Below the pieces are notes generated by a model. That model saw only the letters and a list, made by a program, of their open reading frames with translations. It was not told where the DNA came from and did not search any database. A stretch of DNA of 64,000 bases from Dillenia suffruticosa (taxonomy: Eukaryota; Streptophyta; Magnoliopsida; Dilleniales; Dilleniaceae): the NCBI GenBank assembly GCA_033439265.1, contig JAVTVX010000017.1, positions 11,120,001 through 11,184,000 of the forward strand, given 5' to 3'. A program made the position numbers and the translations under genes. Below, piece after piece: positions 44,851 to 56,849 of the stretch; positions within the stretch are counted from its first letter, which is position 1, and every line of letters begins with the position of its first letter.

Positions 44851-46250
44851 TCAGGTCTCCTCCTCAACCTGGTCACTCCTCCACAAAACTCTGACCAACG
44901 GAACTTCCTTTCTCCACAACTTTCTGACCTGCCAATCTAAAATAGTCACAAGCTGAACTGAAAGACTAATGTTCTTTCGTAACTCAACGGGTGGAGGCTC
45001 AAGTATATGAGCAGGATCGGCTAAGTACTTCCTGAGTACTGAGATATGGAAGATATCGTGAATGCATGATAATTTATCTGACAGCTCCAATCTGTATGCC
45101 ACACTTCTGACTCTCTCAAGGATACGGAATGACCTAATATATCTGGCGCTCAATTTGCCCCGCTGTCTGAACCGTATAACTTCCTTCTAAGGAGATATTT
45201 TCAAGAAAACCATATCTCCAATGGCAAACTCAAGAGGTCACCACCTACGGTCAGCATATGCCTTCTGTCTATCCTGGGTGACTTTCATCCGCTCTCGGAT
45301 GACCTTAACTTTATCTTTCGTTTCCTCAATTAACTCGACACTACTAAGACGTCGCTCTTCGACCTCATCCCAGTATATCGAGATACGGCACTTTCTGCCA
45401 TACAGTGCCTCATACGGGGGCATCTCTATACTGTCCTGATAGCTATTATTATATGCAAAATCAACCAATGGAATATGCCGATCCCAACTACCCCAGAAAT
45501 CTATTACACATGCTCTCAGCATGTCCTCAAGGGTCTGAATGGTCCTCTCTGATTGACCATCTATCTACGGATGATAGGTCGTACTAAAATTCAGCCTTGT
45601 GCCCATTGCCTCCTACAACTTGGGCCAAAATCTAGAAGTGAATCTCGGGTCCCTGTCTGATACTATCGACACAGGAACACCATGCAGTCGGACTATTGTA
45701 TCAATGTAAAAACGTGTCAAAATCTCCAAAGGATAGTCACTGCGAATAGGAAGAAAATATGCAGACTTAGTGAGTCGATCTACAATCACCCAAATGGCAT
45801 CATGTCGTGATGAAGTCTGCGGTAGGCCTGTCACAAAATCTATAGTAATGTGATCCCACTTCCACTCAATGATGGGTAAGGGTTGTAATGTACCAGCCGG
45901 CCACTGATGTTCGGCCTTCACTTGCTAGCAAACTAAACATCTAGTCACAAAATCCGTGATTTCCCGTTTCATGCCAGGCCACCAATAACTATCTTGGATA
46001 GTTCGATACATTTTCGTGCCGCCCGGATGCGAGGCATAAGTGGAGGAATGAGCCTTCTCAAGAATAGCCCTACGAAGATCGCTGTCGGCGAGAATGCAAA
46101 CCCGCTCTCTGTATACAACTAGTCCGTCATCGCGGACTCGGAAGTCTCACTCTCGCCTCTGTTGATCTTCTCAAGAATACTCTGGAGCTCCTCATTCGAC
46201 CCCTGGAGCTCTGGGATACGGTCGAGCAAAGTGGGTCTGACCTCAAATCT
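44851..46250 (-). pseudogene. Gypsy integrase and chromodomain-like C-terminus remnant
   Basis: A zinc-finger region with stops (about 46070-45930) precedes the core: [14 protein letters not shown], then [36 protein letters not shown] and, after a stop, the HIPLVDFAYNNSYQ.SI.M.PYEALYGRKC block to 45360. The tail (about 45150-44860) has the usual YRLELSDKLSCIHDIFHISVLRKY. It is followed by ILDWQVRKL..KEVPLVRVLWRSDQVEEETWE, a chromodomain-type end that in chromoviruses may guide insertion to heterochromatin. Confidence 0.92.
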
Positions 46251-46252
46251 GG

Positions 46253-46749
46253 CTAGTAAGCTCCATGATTATCACTAGTCAAATTGACTCCCAAGACTCG
46301 GAGTCCTACTAAATAAGAAAAGTAGGCTTTCTCTGTCAACTGTGAGGATGATACTAACTTCCGACTCAAGACATCTGCTACAACGTTCGCCTTGTCTGGA
46401 TAATAGTCAATAATGAGGCCAGAATCTTTAAGAATCTCTAACCATCTCCTCTGTCTCAAATTCAGTTCCTTTTGGGTAAATAGATATTTCAAACTATTGT
46501 GATCTGGAAATACCCTGCAGATCACCCCATAAAGATAGTACGCCATATTTTCAATACGAAAACTATGACTGCCAACTCCAAATCATGTGTCGGGTAATTA
46601 TCCTCGTATTTCTTCAGCTGTCGCAAGGCATACGCAATAACCCGACTATCCTGCATCAGAATACAACTCAATCCATGTCGGCTAGCATCACTGTATACAA
46701 TATATTCCCAACTGCTAATGGAAAGGGCTAAAATAGGAGCGGATGTCAA
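46253..46749 (-). pseudogene. Gypsy RNase H remnant
   Basis: Two antisense frames give [18 protein letters not shown]...[22 protein letters not shown] and [23 protein letters not shown]. The second ends with the usual [16 protein letters not shown]. They are joined by one frameshift near 46545. Confidence 0.9.
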
Positions 46750-47773
46750 CCGTTTGTTTGAGCTCCTAAAAGTTTACCTTACAACGGTCATCCCGAACAA
46801 ACTTAACCCCCTTCCGGGTCAATCTAGACAACAAAACAGCTATTCGGGAGAATCCCTTTACAAATTTGCGATAATACCTGGCCAAACTGAGAAAACTAAA
46901 AATCTCGGTAACTGTTTGTGACTGCTTCCACTTCACTATAGCCCCAACCTTTCGTGGATCAACATAAATACCCTCCGTGGAGACAATGTGCCCTAAGAAT
47001 CCAATTTGTCTCAGCCAAAACTCACATTTTGAGAATTTGGCATATAGCTATCTGCAATACCACCCCAAGGTGCTAAACATGATCTTCATCACTCCGTGAA
47101 TATATCAAGATGTCATCGATAAATACGATGACGAACCGATCCAAATAGTCATAGAAAAGTCGATTTATTAGATCCATAAAAACAGCTGGGACATTAGTCA
47201 GCTCAAACGACATGACTAGAAACTCATAATGACCGTATCAGGTGCGAAAAGCTGTCTTAGGCACATTTTCGGCCCGAATTCTCAACTGATGATAACTCGA
47301 ACAGTGATCAATCTTAGAGAAAACTCTGGCTCCCTGCAACTGATCAAACAAATCATCGATACGTGGTAGGGGATATCGGTTTTTTATGGTGGCTTTGTTC
47401 AACTATCTGTAGTCCACACAAAACCGAAATATACATTCTTCTTCTTTACAAACAGCACCAGAACGCCCCAAGGTGAAGTATTCATGCGCATAAACCCCTT
47501 GTCTAGGAGTTCTTGCAACTAAATCTTAAGCTCTCTCAATTCCGCAGGCGTCATTTTATACAGCGGAATAGAAATAGGATTTGTCCCCTGTACTAGATCA
47601 ATATCGAAATCAAACTCCCGAACTGGTGGTAATCTGGGAAGTTTTTCGGAGAACACATCTAGAAAATCTTGCACCACAGGGACCTCTTCAAGTTTCAGTC
47701 CCTCAACGGTGGTGTCATCAACATAAGCCAGATAAGCCACGCTACCATGGCGTACCAAGCGTCTGACCTTCAT
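46750..47773 (-). pseudogene. Gypsy reverse transcriptase remnant
   Basis: The antisense frame from 47773 gives VVQDFLDVFSEKLPRLPPVREFDF.IDLV.GT.PIS, the conserved start. Then come a [18 protein letters not shown] block, a damaged catalytic region near 47120, and the [24 protein letters not shown] block (about 47030-46940). Several in-frame stops. Confidence 0.9.
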
Positions 47774-47779
47774 AACAGA

Positions 47780-48255
47780 TATAATACAGTGGGATAATAC
47801 TCATCTCTCGTCCCAGAATACTAATGATGGCTACCCGGACCTCCGATACTCAACATCTTTCGTGAAACAATCTATAGAAATCCGGTGTAAACTCAGTCAA
47901 TCCATCCCTAGGATGCATCAAAATCCGTGATAGGGAGCGAAATCAGATCTGTCTGTAATACCGTTTCCCCAATACCGACCTCACAGCCCCTGTAGATTGT
48001 ATTTCAAATGATATGCTTGTCAAGAGAAGTGACTACCATAATCTCCTCATCAAGTGGTGAGAGAGGTCTATCAGAATGGCGAGCGAACGTGTCGCTCACA
48101 TATGAAAATTTTGACCCTGTATCAATAAGAATGCGGGCGTCGATATCAAATATTCGCATGGTATCTAAAGATAGGAAAAAGATTAAAAATATTTAGAATG
48201 TGAAGAAAAGTAGACATATTCATATATATATCAAACTAGTTAAGTTTCTAAAACT
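47780..48255 (-). pseudogene. Gypsy protease remnant
   Basis: The aspartic protease signature DTGSKFSYVS is intact at about 48123-48094. Flanking sequence matches the order ILIDTG..SFVS..FA. Downstream frames shift before reverse transcriptase. Confidence 0.8.
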
Positions 48256-48259
48256 TTAA

Positions 48260-49776
48260 CTAGTCAAAACTGTATATCGACATCGTGATATACAAAAAGC
48301 TCATACAGAAAGTACAACAAAAGTACTCCACTGAGTGATCTGCGGGAGGATTACCCATAATAACATCAAGATTTGTCTGTGCATCCTCCTGCATCATCGT
48401 AAACACACGAAACTGGGCCCTAAGCTGCTGTCGCAACGGTCCTGGCACTGCATTACTCCCGGCTGCAGTCCTAGAAGTGATAAGAGCTGAGTGCGCAGGT
48501 GCCCATTGCTGGCCTATGCCAGACGTACCAATATGAGTCTGCAATGTCGATCCTCCTCGACATAAATATGGACAGACACTCCTAACGTGACTTTGCTTCC
48601 TATACTGGAAGCAAGTAACTAGTGCTTTACATGCCCTAAAGGCATGGTAGCTGCCCCATCTATGGCAGAAATGTTGTTTCTGTGTAATGGACTACGTGAA
48701 GACATTAGGGGTTGGTACCCCAAAACCCTGTGGTTGCCCCATCTCTGTCCCGGTCCTGCTGGTCTGAAGCTAGAAGAACCTCCAGGACAACCAAAACCCC
48801 TACCCATCTTCCAAAATTGTCCACCCTGTGACCCAGTCTTCCTCTTTTGATGACTCTTTCTCTGTTTAGCCTCAGCTCGAACAATCTCTTCTGCCCGATA
48901 TGCTGAATCAATCACCTTTGATAGTGTAAAAGAGGGAGTCACCGTCATATACTTCCTGATGCTCAATTGAAGGCCATATTCAAACTTAAACCTTATCTGA
49001 GCTCGTGTAGCCATGTTGGGGACAAAGGTCGCTAGTCGTCTAAACTCAGCCTCGTATTCTGAGACTGACCTAGTCCCCTGGCGTAAGTTCAGGAACTCCA
49101 TCCTCATCCGATCCTACTGGAACGGGATGAAGTACTTGTAGTCGAACTCTCGTAGAAAATCCTCCTACCGCAGGGTCTGTGTAGCACTGTCACGGATAGC
49201 CTCCCACCACGAGAGGACATCTCCGTCGAGGAGTCTCTCAGCAACTCTCAATCTGAGCTTCTCTGACAACCCCAAATCAATAAGAATCCTACGAGTCCTG
49301 TTGATCCAGTATTTCGCTACTACGACATCACTAGATCATGAAAAGTCTGTGCATTTGAGCTGCCGAGACTCTTTCACTAACTGTATGAGCTCGTGGATGC
49401 GCCTCAAAGTAGCCAACGTCTCATCGGTCAAAGTAGAAACAGAAGGACTAACCACCGAAGGAGGAATCGGTACCGTAGGTATAGGTACGGCTGCAGGTGC
49501 GGTCACTCGAGTCTGTCATGGAGGTGGTGGCATCTGCGTCCCATATCTACTGTATCACTCCTGCCACTGCCTCAAGGCATCGAGTAGTGGTGGAGGAATC
49601 TTGGTTGTACTAGCTAGAGGAGGTGCTGGGGAAGGTGCGTGAGTAAAAGAAACACCCTCCAGTACTCGTGGAGCCTCAAGTGCCCTAGAAGTCTCAGACA
49701 CTGAGGGACTCTCCGATGGTGTACCGCGCCTACCACGTTTAGGTGGCATAGTTCTGCAAGGTGAGCACTGTTTCAC
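48260..49776 (-). pseudogene. Gypsy gag remnant
   Basis: The antisense frame starts with MPPKRGRRG at about 49749. It continues in pieces to the retrotransposon gag block EFLNLRQGTRSVSEYEAEFR (about 49098) and ends in a damaged zinc-knuckle region near 48600-48540, where the Cys pattern is incomplete. Stops occur near 49168-49108 and elsewhere. This would be the capsid and RNA-binding protein. Confidence 0.88.
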
Positions 49777-50031
49777 TAGCTATAAGCAAGAATTAGGGTT
49801 AGTTATTGGGTAACTAACCCCCTAAAAATAGAATTCGAGTAATGAATGAAGGTATTCGAATGCGGAATCATGGAATGTATGCCTCGTATATCATACCCTT
49901 TACAATAAATGATCTTATATGCCTATAACCGTGTACGAGATTTTAAATGACTGTATGAAACTCTCTAATGCATTGATGACTTTTAAACGTATTTGGGAAG
50001 ACTTTTACTACAATCTTTTCTCGAACCTAAA

Positions 50032-50045
50032 CGCTCTGTTACCAA
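50032..50045 (-). other. Gypsy primer-binding site
   Basis: Minus-strand TTGGTAACAGAGCG, six bases inside the LTR end, differs by one base from the standard initiator tRNA-Met site TTGGTATCAGAGC. Confidence 0.8.
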
Positions 50046-50051
50046 TATAAC

Positions 50052-52755
50052 TGTCACACCCTAAACTGGGGCTGTGAGCAGCTGCTCGTTACCCTGAACG
50101 TCGGCTATATTTTTACAAAAAATCTAGCAGAACCTCCTTATAAATCGGAGGTCTCCCATGTACAAATAAACATGTTTAAATCTGTATAATTTAAAATCAT
50201 TTTGTAAATAAAATAAAATGGTCATCCCGACCTCACAACAACCCACCAACCATAGCAGACATCTAGATCAATGCCAGGCTAAGTAAATTACCAACAATCC
50301 TAACCATAGACCTCTACGGTCATACCCAACTAGAACATGAGTAGCTGCCACACTGAGCGGGTCTAATTTTTATGCAATTTACAACCAATTTTCCCAGGTT
50401 GAGATTCAAACACTACAATTTGCCTCAATACAAATGAAATATGAGAGTTTCGTAAATAAATGTACATAAATTATACAGTCAATCCCATAATAAATACATG
50501 GTCAACTAGGGATCTCAAGGTCAAGATCTCACAGGGACGAAAATAAGGTGCAGAACTCATATCTCAACTTAATTTAAATCTCACCGTCGAAAAACACTCA
50601 AATCCACCAACTTGTTACCCAATCCTCTAGAGTCCAAAACGTCGTTCTAGTACAATAATCATGTCTGAGGAGGGAAAGAAGATGGGTAAGTATCAAGGAA
50701 GATATCCGGTGAATGAGGGGATTAATCTCAAGTACTAATAGCATAGGTGAACATTGGAGTGTCAAATGATATCATTCATAACTAATAATTCAAATTTTAC
50801 AGTAAATCATGATATGTTCACTAAAATGAGCTCATTTAATTATTCACACGATAACATATATATATGTATCCATTTAAAATCAAGTAGATCATAGAAAAAG
50901 CCGAAAAGATCTTGGCAAAGATCAATCATGATCAAGAACAGGCGTATCGGGGGTTTTTATTATGCATAAAGTTCTAAAGTCACTCTCTACCCCGATATTG
51001 GCCATGAGTTCACTGGGGCTCGCTCATTATCGCGTATAGGACCTCACCCGGTGCTAGACGGTGGCGTCACACACGTCCTCCCCCTTACGTGGATTCAACC
51101 GGCCGTGTCTATAGCCATTACACATATGATGTTTGTAGATACCTCTTGCAGAAGCGTATCCGGGCAACACTTGCCTCTACAAACGCCTTTCATAGCTACG
51201 GAATTTATCAAATAATGCCATATCATCATATCATCTCAAATTAGTAGGCATCCAACCCACATAACCAAATCATCTCATCATATCCTCAAAACAATTCAAA
51301 TCTGTATACCAATATATTTCAACGAAATAATTTAAATTTAACAAACCAATGCAATGATAGAATAGAAAACATTTCATTTCTCAAATCATGGTACAATTTT
51401 ATTTCATTTCAAATATAGATGCATAATCGTAGAAAATATAAGTATTACAATCCAATAATCACAAAACAGATTTGATTTCAATTCCATACGTCGAGACAAT
51501 GCATATCAAAAGCATGTTTTATTAAAAATACGATAAAATTAGGCTTCACTATTTCATACAAGAGATTTGGGTCTCACTCACTTTTTTAGGGAGAGTGGTC
51601 ACTCTCTATTTTCAAAAATTATCCAATCTAACTCCTCGAGTCTCCAAAAAGATCAAACTAATCAGATCATCACAATTTAACATAAGATAGTAGCCTATTA
51701 ATGGATTTTTCATTTTTTTTCCTAATTAATATAACATTAATTTACACTATCTCATTTCTATATTCCCGTTTCATAAATTTCGAATCATTTGGCTCACAAA
51801 TGAACAAATTTTCAATATTTCTCATTTTTTTAATTTTACTCTAATTTAACGTATTTCAGAATATATATATACAGTTTCCGATACTAAATTCAACATAATT
51901 TTGACAAAATTAATTCAAATGTTAAGGAGATTTCATTTCTCTCACCCAGCGTTCCTCGGATTGCAAACCTATCTTTCGTTCGAATATCTCCTCAATCACT
52001 CCAAAATCTGCAATGCTCCCTATCAAAACAAAATTTATTAGTTAGGTCTAAACACTTATAACAAAATCAAAACCCTGAGTTAGTTACCTATGCAGAGACT
52101 CGCAGGCTGTCACGGGCTATCGCGGGCCGTCGCGGGCATGCGGGCCTGCGGGCTGGGAAAGCAGTCGCGCGCTGTGGCGTGCTCAGGGGAAGGCCGTGCA
52201 CTCGCGAGCAATCACGCTCGCGGGGTGGCACACTGTTGCGGAGCTGACGTGCACTAGAGAGAGAGGGAACCGCTGCAGTCGCGCATTGGCATGCTCGCAA
52301 GAGGAAAGGGGCAACTGCGGCTGTGGCTGTGGCGCGCTCGCAGGGGTGTTGTGTGACAGAAGCGCACGGCGGAGGAGATCGAGAGGGAGAGAGATCGCGA
52401 ACAGTGAAGGGAGAGAGAGACAGCGAGAGGTAGAGAGAGACAGAGAGGGACTGAAATGGAGAGAGAAAAAGAGTGGCGACGGCCGTTGGGGGGTGGCGGT
52501 TCACGGCGAAGAGGCACGAAACAGTGGCGGAGGAGAGCAGCGGCCGCGGGAAGATGAAGAGTCGGAGAGAGAGAGAGAGAGAGAGAGAGGAAGAAAGAGA
52601 GAGAGAGGAAATTAGGGTTTTAAACCCTAATTCCTAAATTTAAGGAAGTGTTGTGTTTTGGCCCAAAACGCAGCGCTTCCTCTCCCTTTTTTTCTATATA
52701 ATTATATATTTCAAAACTAGTACACTTGTACGGACACCGCAATGTCGGTGTTACA
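50052..52755 (-). repeat. Gypsy 5' LTR
   Basis: 2704 bp on the minus strand, from TGTAACACCG at 52755 to GTGTGACA at 50052. It aligns with 42073-44751 throughout, with several differences in most 60-base lines. A GC- and CpG-rich part at about 52090-52560 with GA tracts (52565-52610) lies near its 5' end in element sense. Confidence 0.94.
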
Positions 52756-52817
52756 GGTTTAAAATAGTCCTAAAAATCATAAATCAAGTTTAAAATAAAA
52801 TAATTCAAATGTATAAA

Positions 52818-55560
52818 AAATATTGCTATCAGAGTTCCCTTTGTGACTTTGTCAATGAGTTTATCAAAGATGGATTCTTCTGGCCTAAACTTACTTATGT
52901 TTTAATGGTCCTTATCCCTAAGCAAGTTAATCCAGAGAACATATTGGATTTCAGACCTATTAACCTTCTCAACTCCTCTTACAAGGTTTTAGCTAAAGTG
53001 ATTGTGCAAAAGTTGAAACCCTTGCTCCAAAGATTGGTTCGCTATCACCAAAGTAGTTTTCTACTTGGTAGAGGCACTTTAGATAATATAGTGATTGCTC
53101 AAGAGATTGTGCACTCCTTAAGAAAGTCCAAGAGGAAGAGGCACCACATGGTCCTCAAAGTAGATCTCAAAAAGGCCTTTGATGGCGTGAATTGGAGCTA
53201 CTTGGGTCAGGTCCTTTTAAATTTTAACCTACCTCTAACCTCATTAAGCTCATCATGTTTTCGATTTTAGCAGGTAACCTCTCTCTTCTATGAAATGGTG
53301 GGGTCCTCCCTCCCTTTAAACCTAGTTAGGGGTTAAGACAGGAAGACCCCTTCTCTCCCTATCTCTTCATTCTCGTGTTGGAATGTCTCTCTTATATGAT
53401 TCAAGGGAGAGTTAGAAGAGGGGCTTGGAATCCGGTGAGAGTATGCAAATAAGATCCAACTATTTCCTATTTGTTCTTTGCAGATAATCTTCTGCTTTTT
53501 GTTGAGGCAAATCATCTTAATTTGAGTCATATTTTGTTATGTTTGAAAATTTTCTTGGTTGAAAGCGGTTAACGTTGGTAAATCTAAACCCTGGATCTTT
53601 TCCAAAGCCTCTTGGCCTTTGAAGGACTCTTTGGTAGTTGCTAGTAGATTTTCTCTTACCTCAGACGTTGGAAAACACCTTGGGATCTCTATTCTTCACA
53701 AAAGAGTAGACAAACACACATACATCCAAATTGTTGAAAACGTTCAGGACAACCTTAATAGATGGAAAGCCAAGCTCCTTAATGCAATAGGGAGGAAGGT
53801 GTTAATTCTATCTGTTAACGTAGCCTTACCCGTCTACTCCATGCAGGCTGACTAGATATCGAAGCCAATTTGCAGAAAGCTCTATCAGCTCATTAGTGGC
53901 TTCCTTTGGGGTTGGTCAAGAGACCGTAAGAATATCAACCTAGTCAATTGTGAAAGAGTCTACAAGCCCAAGAAGATAATGGCTTAGGCCTAACGAAGAT
54001 GAGAGACATTAATCTTGCCCTCATGACCAATCTAGGCCGGAAGATTTTGAAAAGGGAGAAAGGCCTTTGGTACGAGATCTTAAGATACAAATACTTAAAA
54101 CATGCAAACTTATTGAATTATAGAAATAAACCTGGCACCTCTAGTATGTGGAAAGGCATCTTGAAGAGTAAGGCTTGTTTGCTTAAAGGAGTGACATAAA
54201 AGGTGGGTGACGGGAATAAAACCAATTTTTAGACAGGCCACGGGGTCAGCAATAGCCCCTAATAGCTCACTCTCTTTCTTCTATCCCTAGCTTTCCTCTT
54301 GACTGTAAAGTTTCCCAATTCATTCTCGACAATAAAAATTGGAATTTAAATACTCTGTGCTCCATTCTCCCCAAGGTTAAGGTAGAAGAAATTAAGTGTT
54401 TGATGGTTCTTCAGGATACCTCTTGTACAGATGACTTTCGTTCAGCAACACAAATGGATCCTTTTCAGTAGCCTTTGCATACAAAATCATTCAATCCCTC
54501 AGAGATTTGGGGGGTCAAGACAATGAAGATTGGAGATGGATTTGGAAGGCTGCTTAGCTTGAAAGAGTTAAATTCTTTTTATGGTTGGTGGCTAACAGAA
54601 AGATCATGACCAATGTGGAACAGAAAAGAAGGCACTTCACCGAGGAGGCTGGCAGCATCCTTTGCAGAGGGATAGAGGAATCCATCCAAAGATGTCTGGA
54701 GTTTGGTGCTCCTAGGGGTGGAGTATGTTCTAGAATTCTCGACTGATGGCATTATTGATTGGTTGAAGATGGGTGTCAAAGGATATGTAAAGGACTCCTT
54801 CTTCCTTGACAAGGTGAGGTTCATGATCACGGTTTGGGTTATATAGAAAGGAAGTTGCAAGATGGTCCTCCAAAATGTTCAAATGCCTCCCATGCAATTG
54901 GCAAGACGAGCCATCAACTTCTGCAAAGAAACCAATGCTGCTATTAATGACAAAAGTCAGCACAAACACTTGGGTTTAAATAGAATCCCCCAGTAGGTGA
55001 GAACATAAAATTTAATATTGACGGTTCTATATTGCAAGTCAATGGTCATGCTACAACTAGAGGCATTTTGAGAAATGGTAGAGGAGATTGGTTTGTTGGC
55101 TTTTCCGTTAATGTTGGCATCTCTTCAATGATCGTGGTGGGGCTATGAGGTGCTATAAAGGGTCTTCGGCTTGCCAAAAAGAGGGGTATTAGAGGAGTTG
55201 AGCTTGAAGTGGACTCTCAAGCCCTAACAGGTTTGCTCAGGGGTGAAGTTATCTGAGACCATCCTTTCAGCATCTATCTCCAAGAATGTAAGTTTCTCTT
55301 GGAAGAAGTGAATGTGGAGGCTATCCATCACACGTTTAAAGAAGGGAATAAGTGTGCGGATCACCTTGCTTCCACAGTAGCATTCCTAGAGTAAGGGAAT
55401 ATGCTTCCCCTCCTTCTTCCTTGTGTATCTTACTAAAAGATGTTGTTAAGGATGCTAAGTTTTTGAGATCTCACGAAAAGGCCCCTCCCTATAAGCCCAG
55501 GGGGTTGGACATGGGTGCCTAGTCTTCCTCCTTTCTTTCTCTTTTCAACCAGAAGAAAAA
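52818..55560 (+). mobile_element. L1-type LINE fragment, sense, 5' truncated
   Basis: Starts within reverse transcriptase: an open frame of about 150 codons (52809-53270) has LIPK..NPENILDFRPINLLNSSYKVLAKV, QSSFL.GRGTLDNIV and KVDLKKAFDGVNW with its catalytic Asp. After a frameshift come GLRQEDPFSPYLF, LFFADNLLLFV (changed YADD), HLGI, and the WKAKLLNAIGRKVLILSVN.ALP block (about 53763-53830). RNase H follows at about 55012-55390, with ending H.FKEGNKCADHLAS. ORF1 and endonuclease are missing, as expected for incomplete reverse transcription. The gypsy element is inserted just upstream. Confidence 0.88.
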
Positions 55561-55610
55561 GTTGTTTATAAATTTAGATCCATAAATTAATTAGGATTTG
55601 TGTCATAACG

Positions 55611-55850
55611 CTCTCTCTCTCTCTCTCTATTCTTTGGATTTGATATTAACAAATGTGATGTATAATTTTTATCCACTAAAATTCAATTTTTGTTTCTCTC
55701 TCTCTATTCTTTGTGTTTGATACTAACAACTGTGTTTGATAATTTTTATCCACTAAAATTCAATTTTGGTATCTCTCTCTCTTTAATCTTTGTATTTTAA
55801 TATTAACAATTGTGATCGATAATTTTTATCCACTAAATTTCAATTTTTGT
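55611..55850 (+). repeat. Tandem repeat, three units of about 80 bp
   Basis: Each unit has a CT run, an ATTCTTTG-like block, GATATTAACAA, and TAATTTTTATCCACTAAA followed by TTCAATTTT. Units start at about 55611, 55692 and 55770, with small differences. Confidence 0.85.
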
Positions 55851-56589
55851 ATAACTGTGGAAAAGTAATATTTTTATATTATTCATATATTCTGTGTAAG
55901 TGACTATTATATTATTTTATGTTGATACAAATAATTTCTTTTTTTTTTTAATAAGAAGGCTCAAACTCTAAGTTTTTAAAAGGGGAGGAAGGACGATACC
56001 AGTTAAACTATAACTCATTAACATTAATACAAATAATAGAAACAAAAAGGGAATGTTCATAAATAATTTTCTTTTTAAATTATTGAAAATCTATGACAAT
56101 ATAAAAAGTTCAAAATTTTGTTTTAATTTTTGTAATTCCTAAAATAACTCTAAAATACTTTTAGTATACAAAACGTCTCCATTTGTAATGAATTCTTTTT
56201 TCCCAAAATAATCCTAAAATGTTTAGATAAAAATACTGTCTTATAATAATTTCATTTTAAATTGTTAAATTATTTAACTAGTCATTATAATATTAATATA
56301 AATAAATACTAAAATTTATTTTGTATATTAACATATTTAACTCACCGTATTTTTATATATCTTACTTTATTATTCAATATGAGGTATATTTGATTTTATA
56401 TATAATCATTTACTACAAAATGCTTTAAGTGGTTACTTTTTTAATAGAAGCAATTTTGATTCAAAAAATTATTTTTTAAAAAATTGCTATTTTAAATCAA
56501 TATTTTTTTATTTTTCAAAATAAAGAATCAAAACTAAACCCAAGAACTATAAATTAATCGCTAATTTTTTGAATCATTATCCATGGTTC
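55850..56589. other. AT-rich interval with a SINE-like piece
   Basis: No gene seen. It contains the minus-strand tRNA-like repeat at 55935-56030; the rest is AT-rich. Confidence 0.55.
55935..56030 (-). repeat. Possible tRNA-derived repeat
   Basis: On the minus strand TAGTTTAACTGG resembles an A box, and AGAGTTTGAGCC about 40 bp later resembles a worn B box. An A-rich end follows. This suggests an old SINE or tRNA-like fragment; no family confirmed. Confidence 0.4.
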
Positions 56590-56810
56590 GACAAGATATC
56601 GTAAAATCTAAAAAAGCAAAACAACTCCAACATGAATTGTTTATCCAATATGAATTATTTGTCTAAGTAATCAAAGAGAGTAAGAAAGTAAAAATAAAAA
56701 GGAATGGGGATGTCGGACTTGAATTAGATATTCTGCTTACTCTGTTACATTTAACTTATTTGACAAACAAAGAAATCCAAGTTTGTTAACTAACAAATAA
56801 AACTCTAATG

Positions 56811-56849
<39 letters not shown>

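Larger units (their letters stand above)
42073..52755 (-). mobile_element. Ty3/gypsy chromovirus, antisense, complete but decayed
   Basis: About 10.7 kb with 2.7-kb LTRs (42073-44751 and 50052-52755) running TG to CA on the minus strand. Flanks GATTT (42068-42072) and GGTTT (52756-52760) form a one-mismatch 5-bp duplication. A modified initiator tRNA-Met priming site adjoins the upstream LTR. From high to low coordinates come gag, protease, reverse transcriptase, RNase H, integrase and a chromodomain-like C-terminus. Integrase after RNase H defines gypsy. The chromodomain and long LTRs fit the Tekay/Del branch, which is inference. All frames carry stops. Confidence 0.95.

Noticed and set aside
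52088..52615. Long overlapping open frames on both strands in the GC-rich gypsy LTR
   Set aside because: They follow from high GC, which makes stops rare. There is no domain, and the same region in the other LTR (44129-44432) does not keep the frames.
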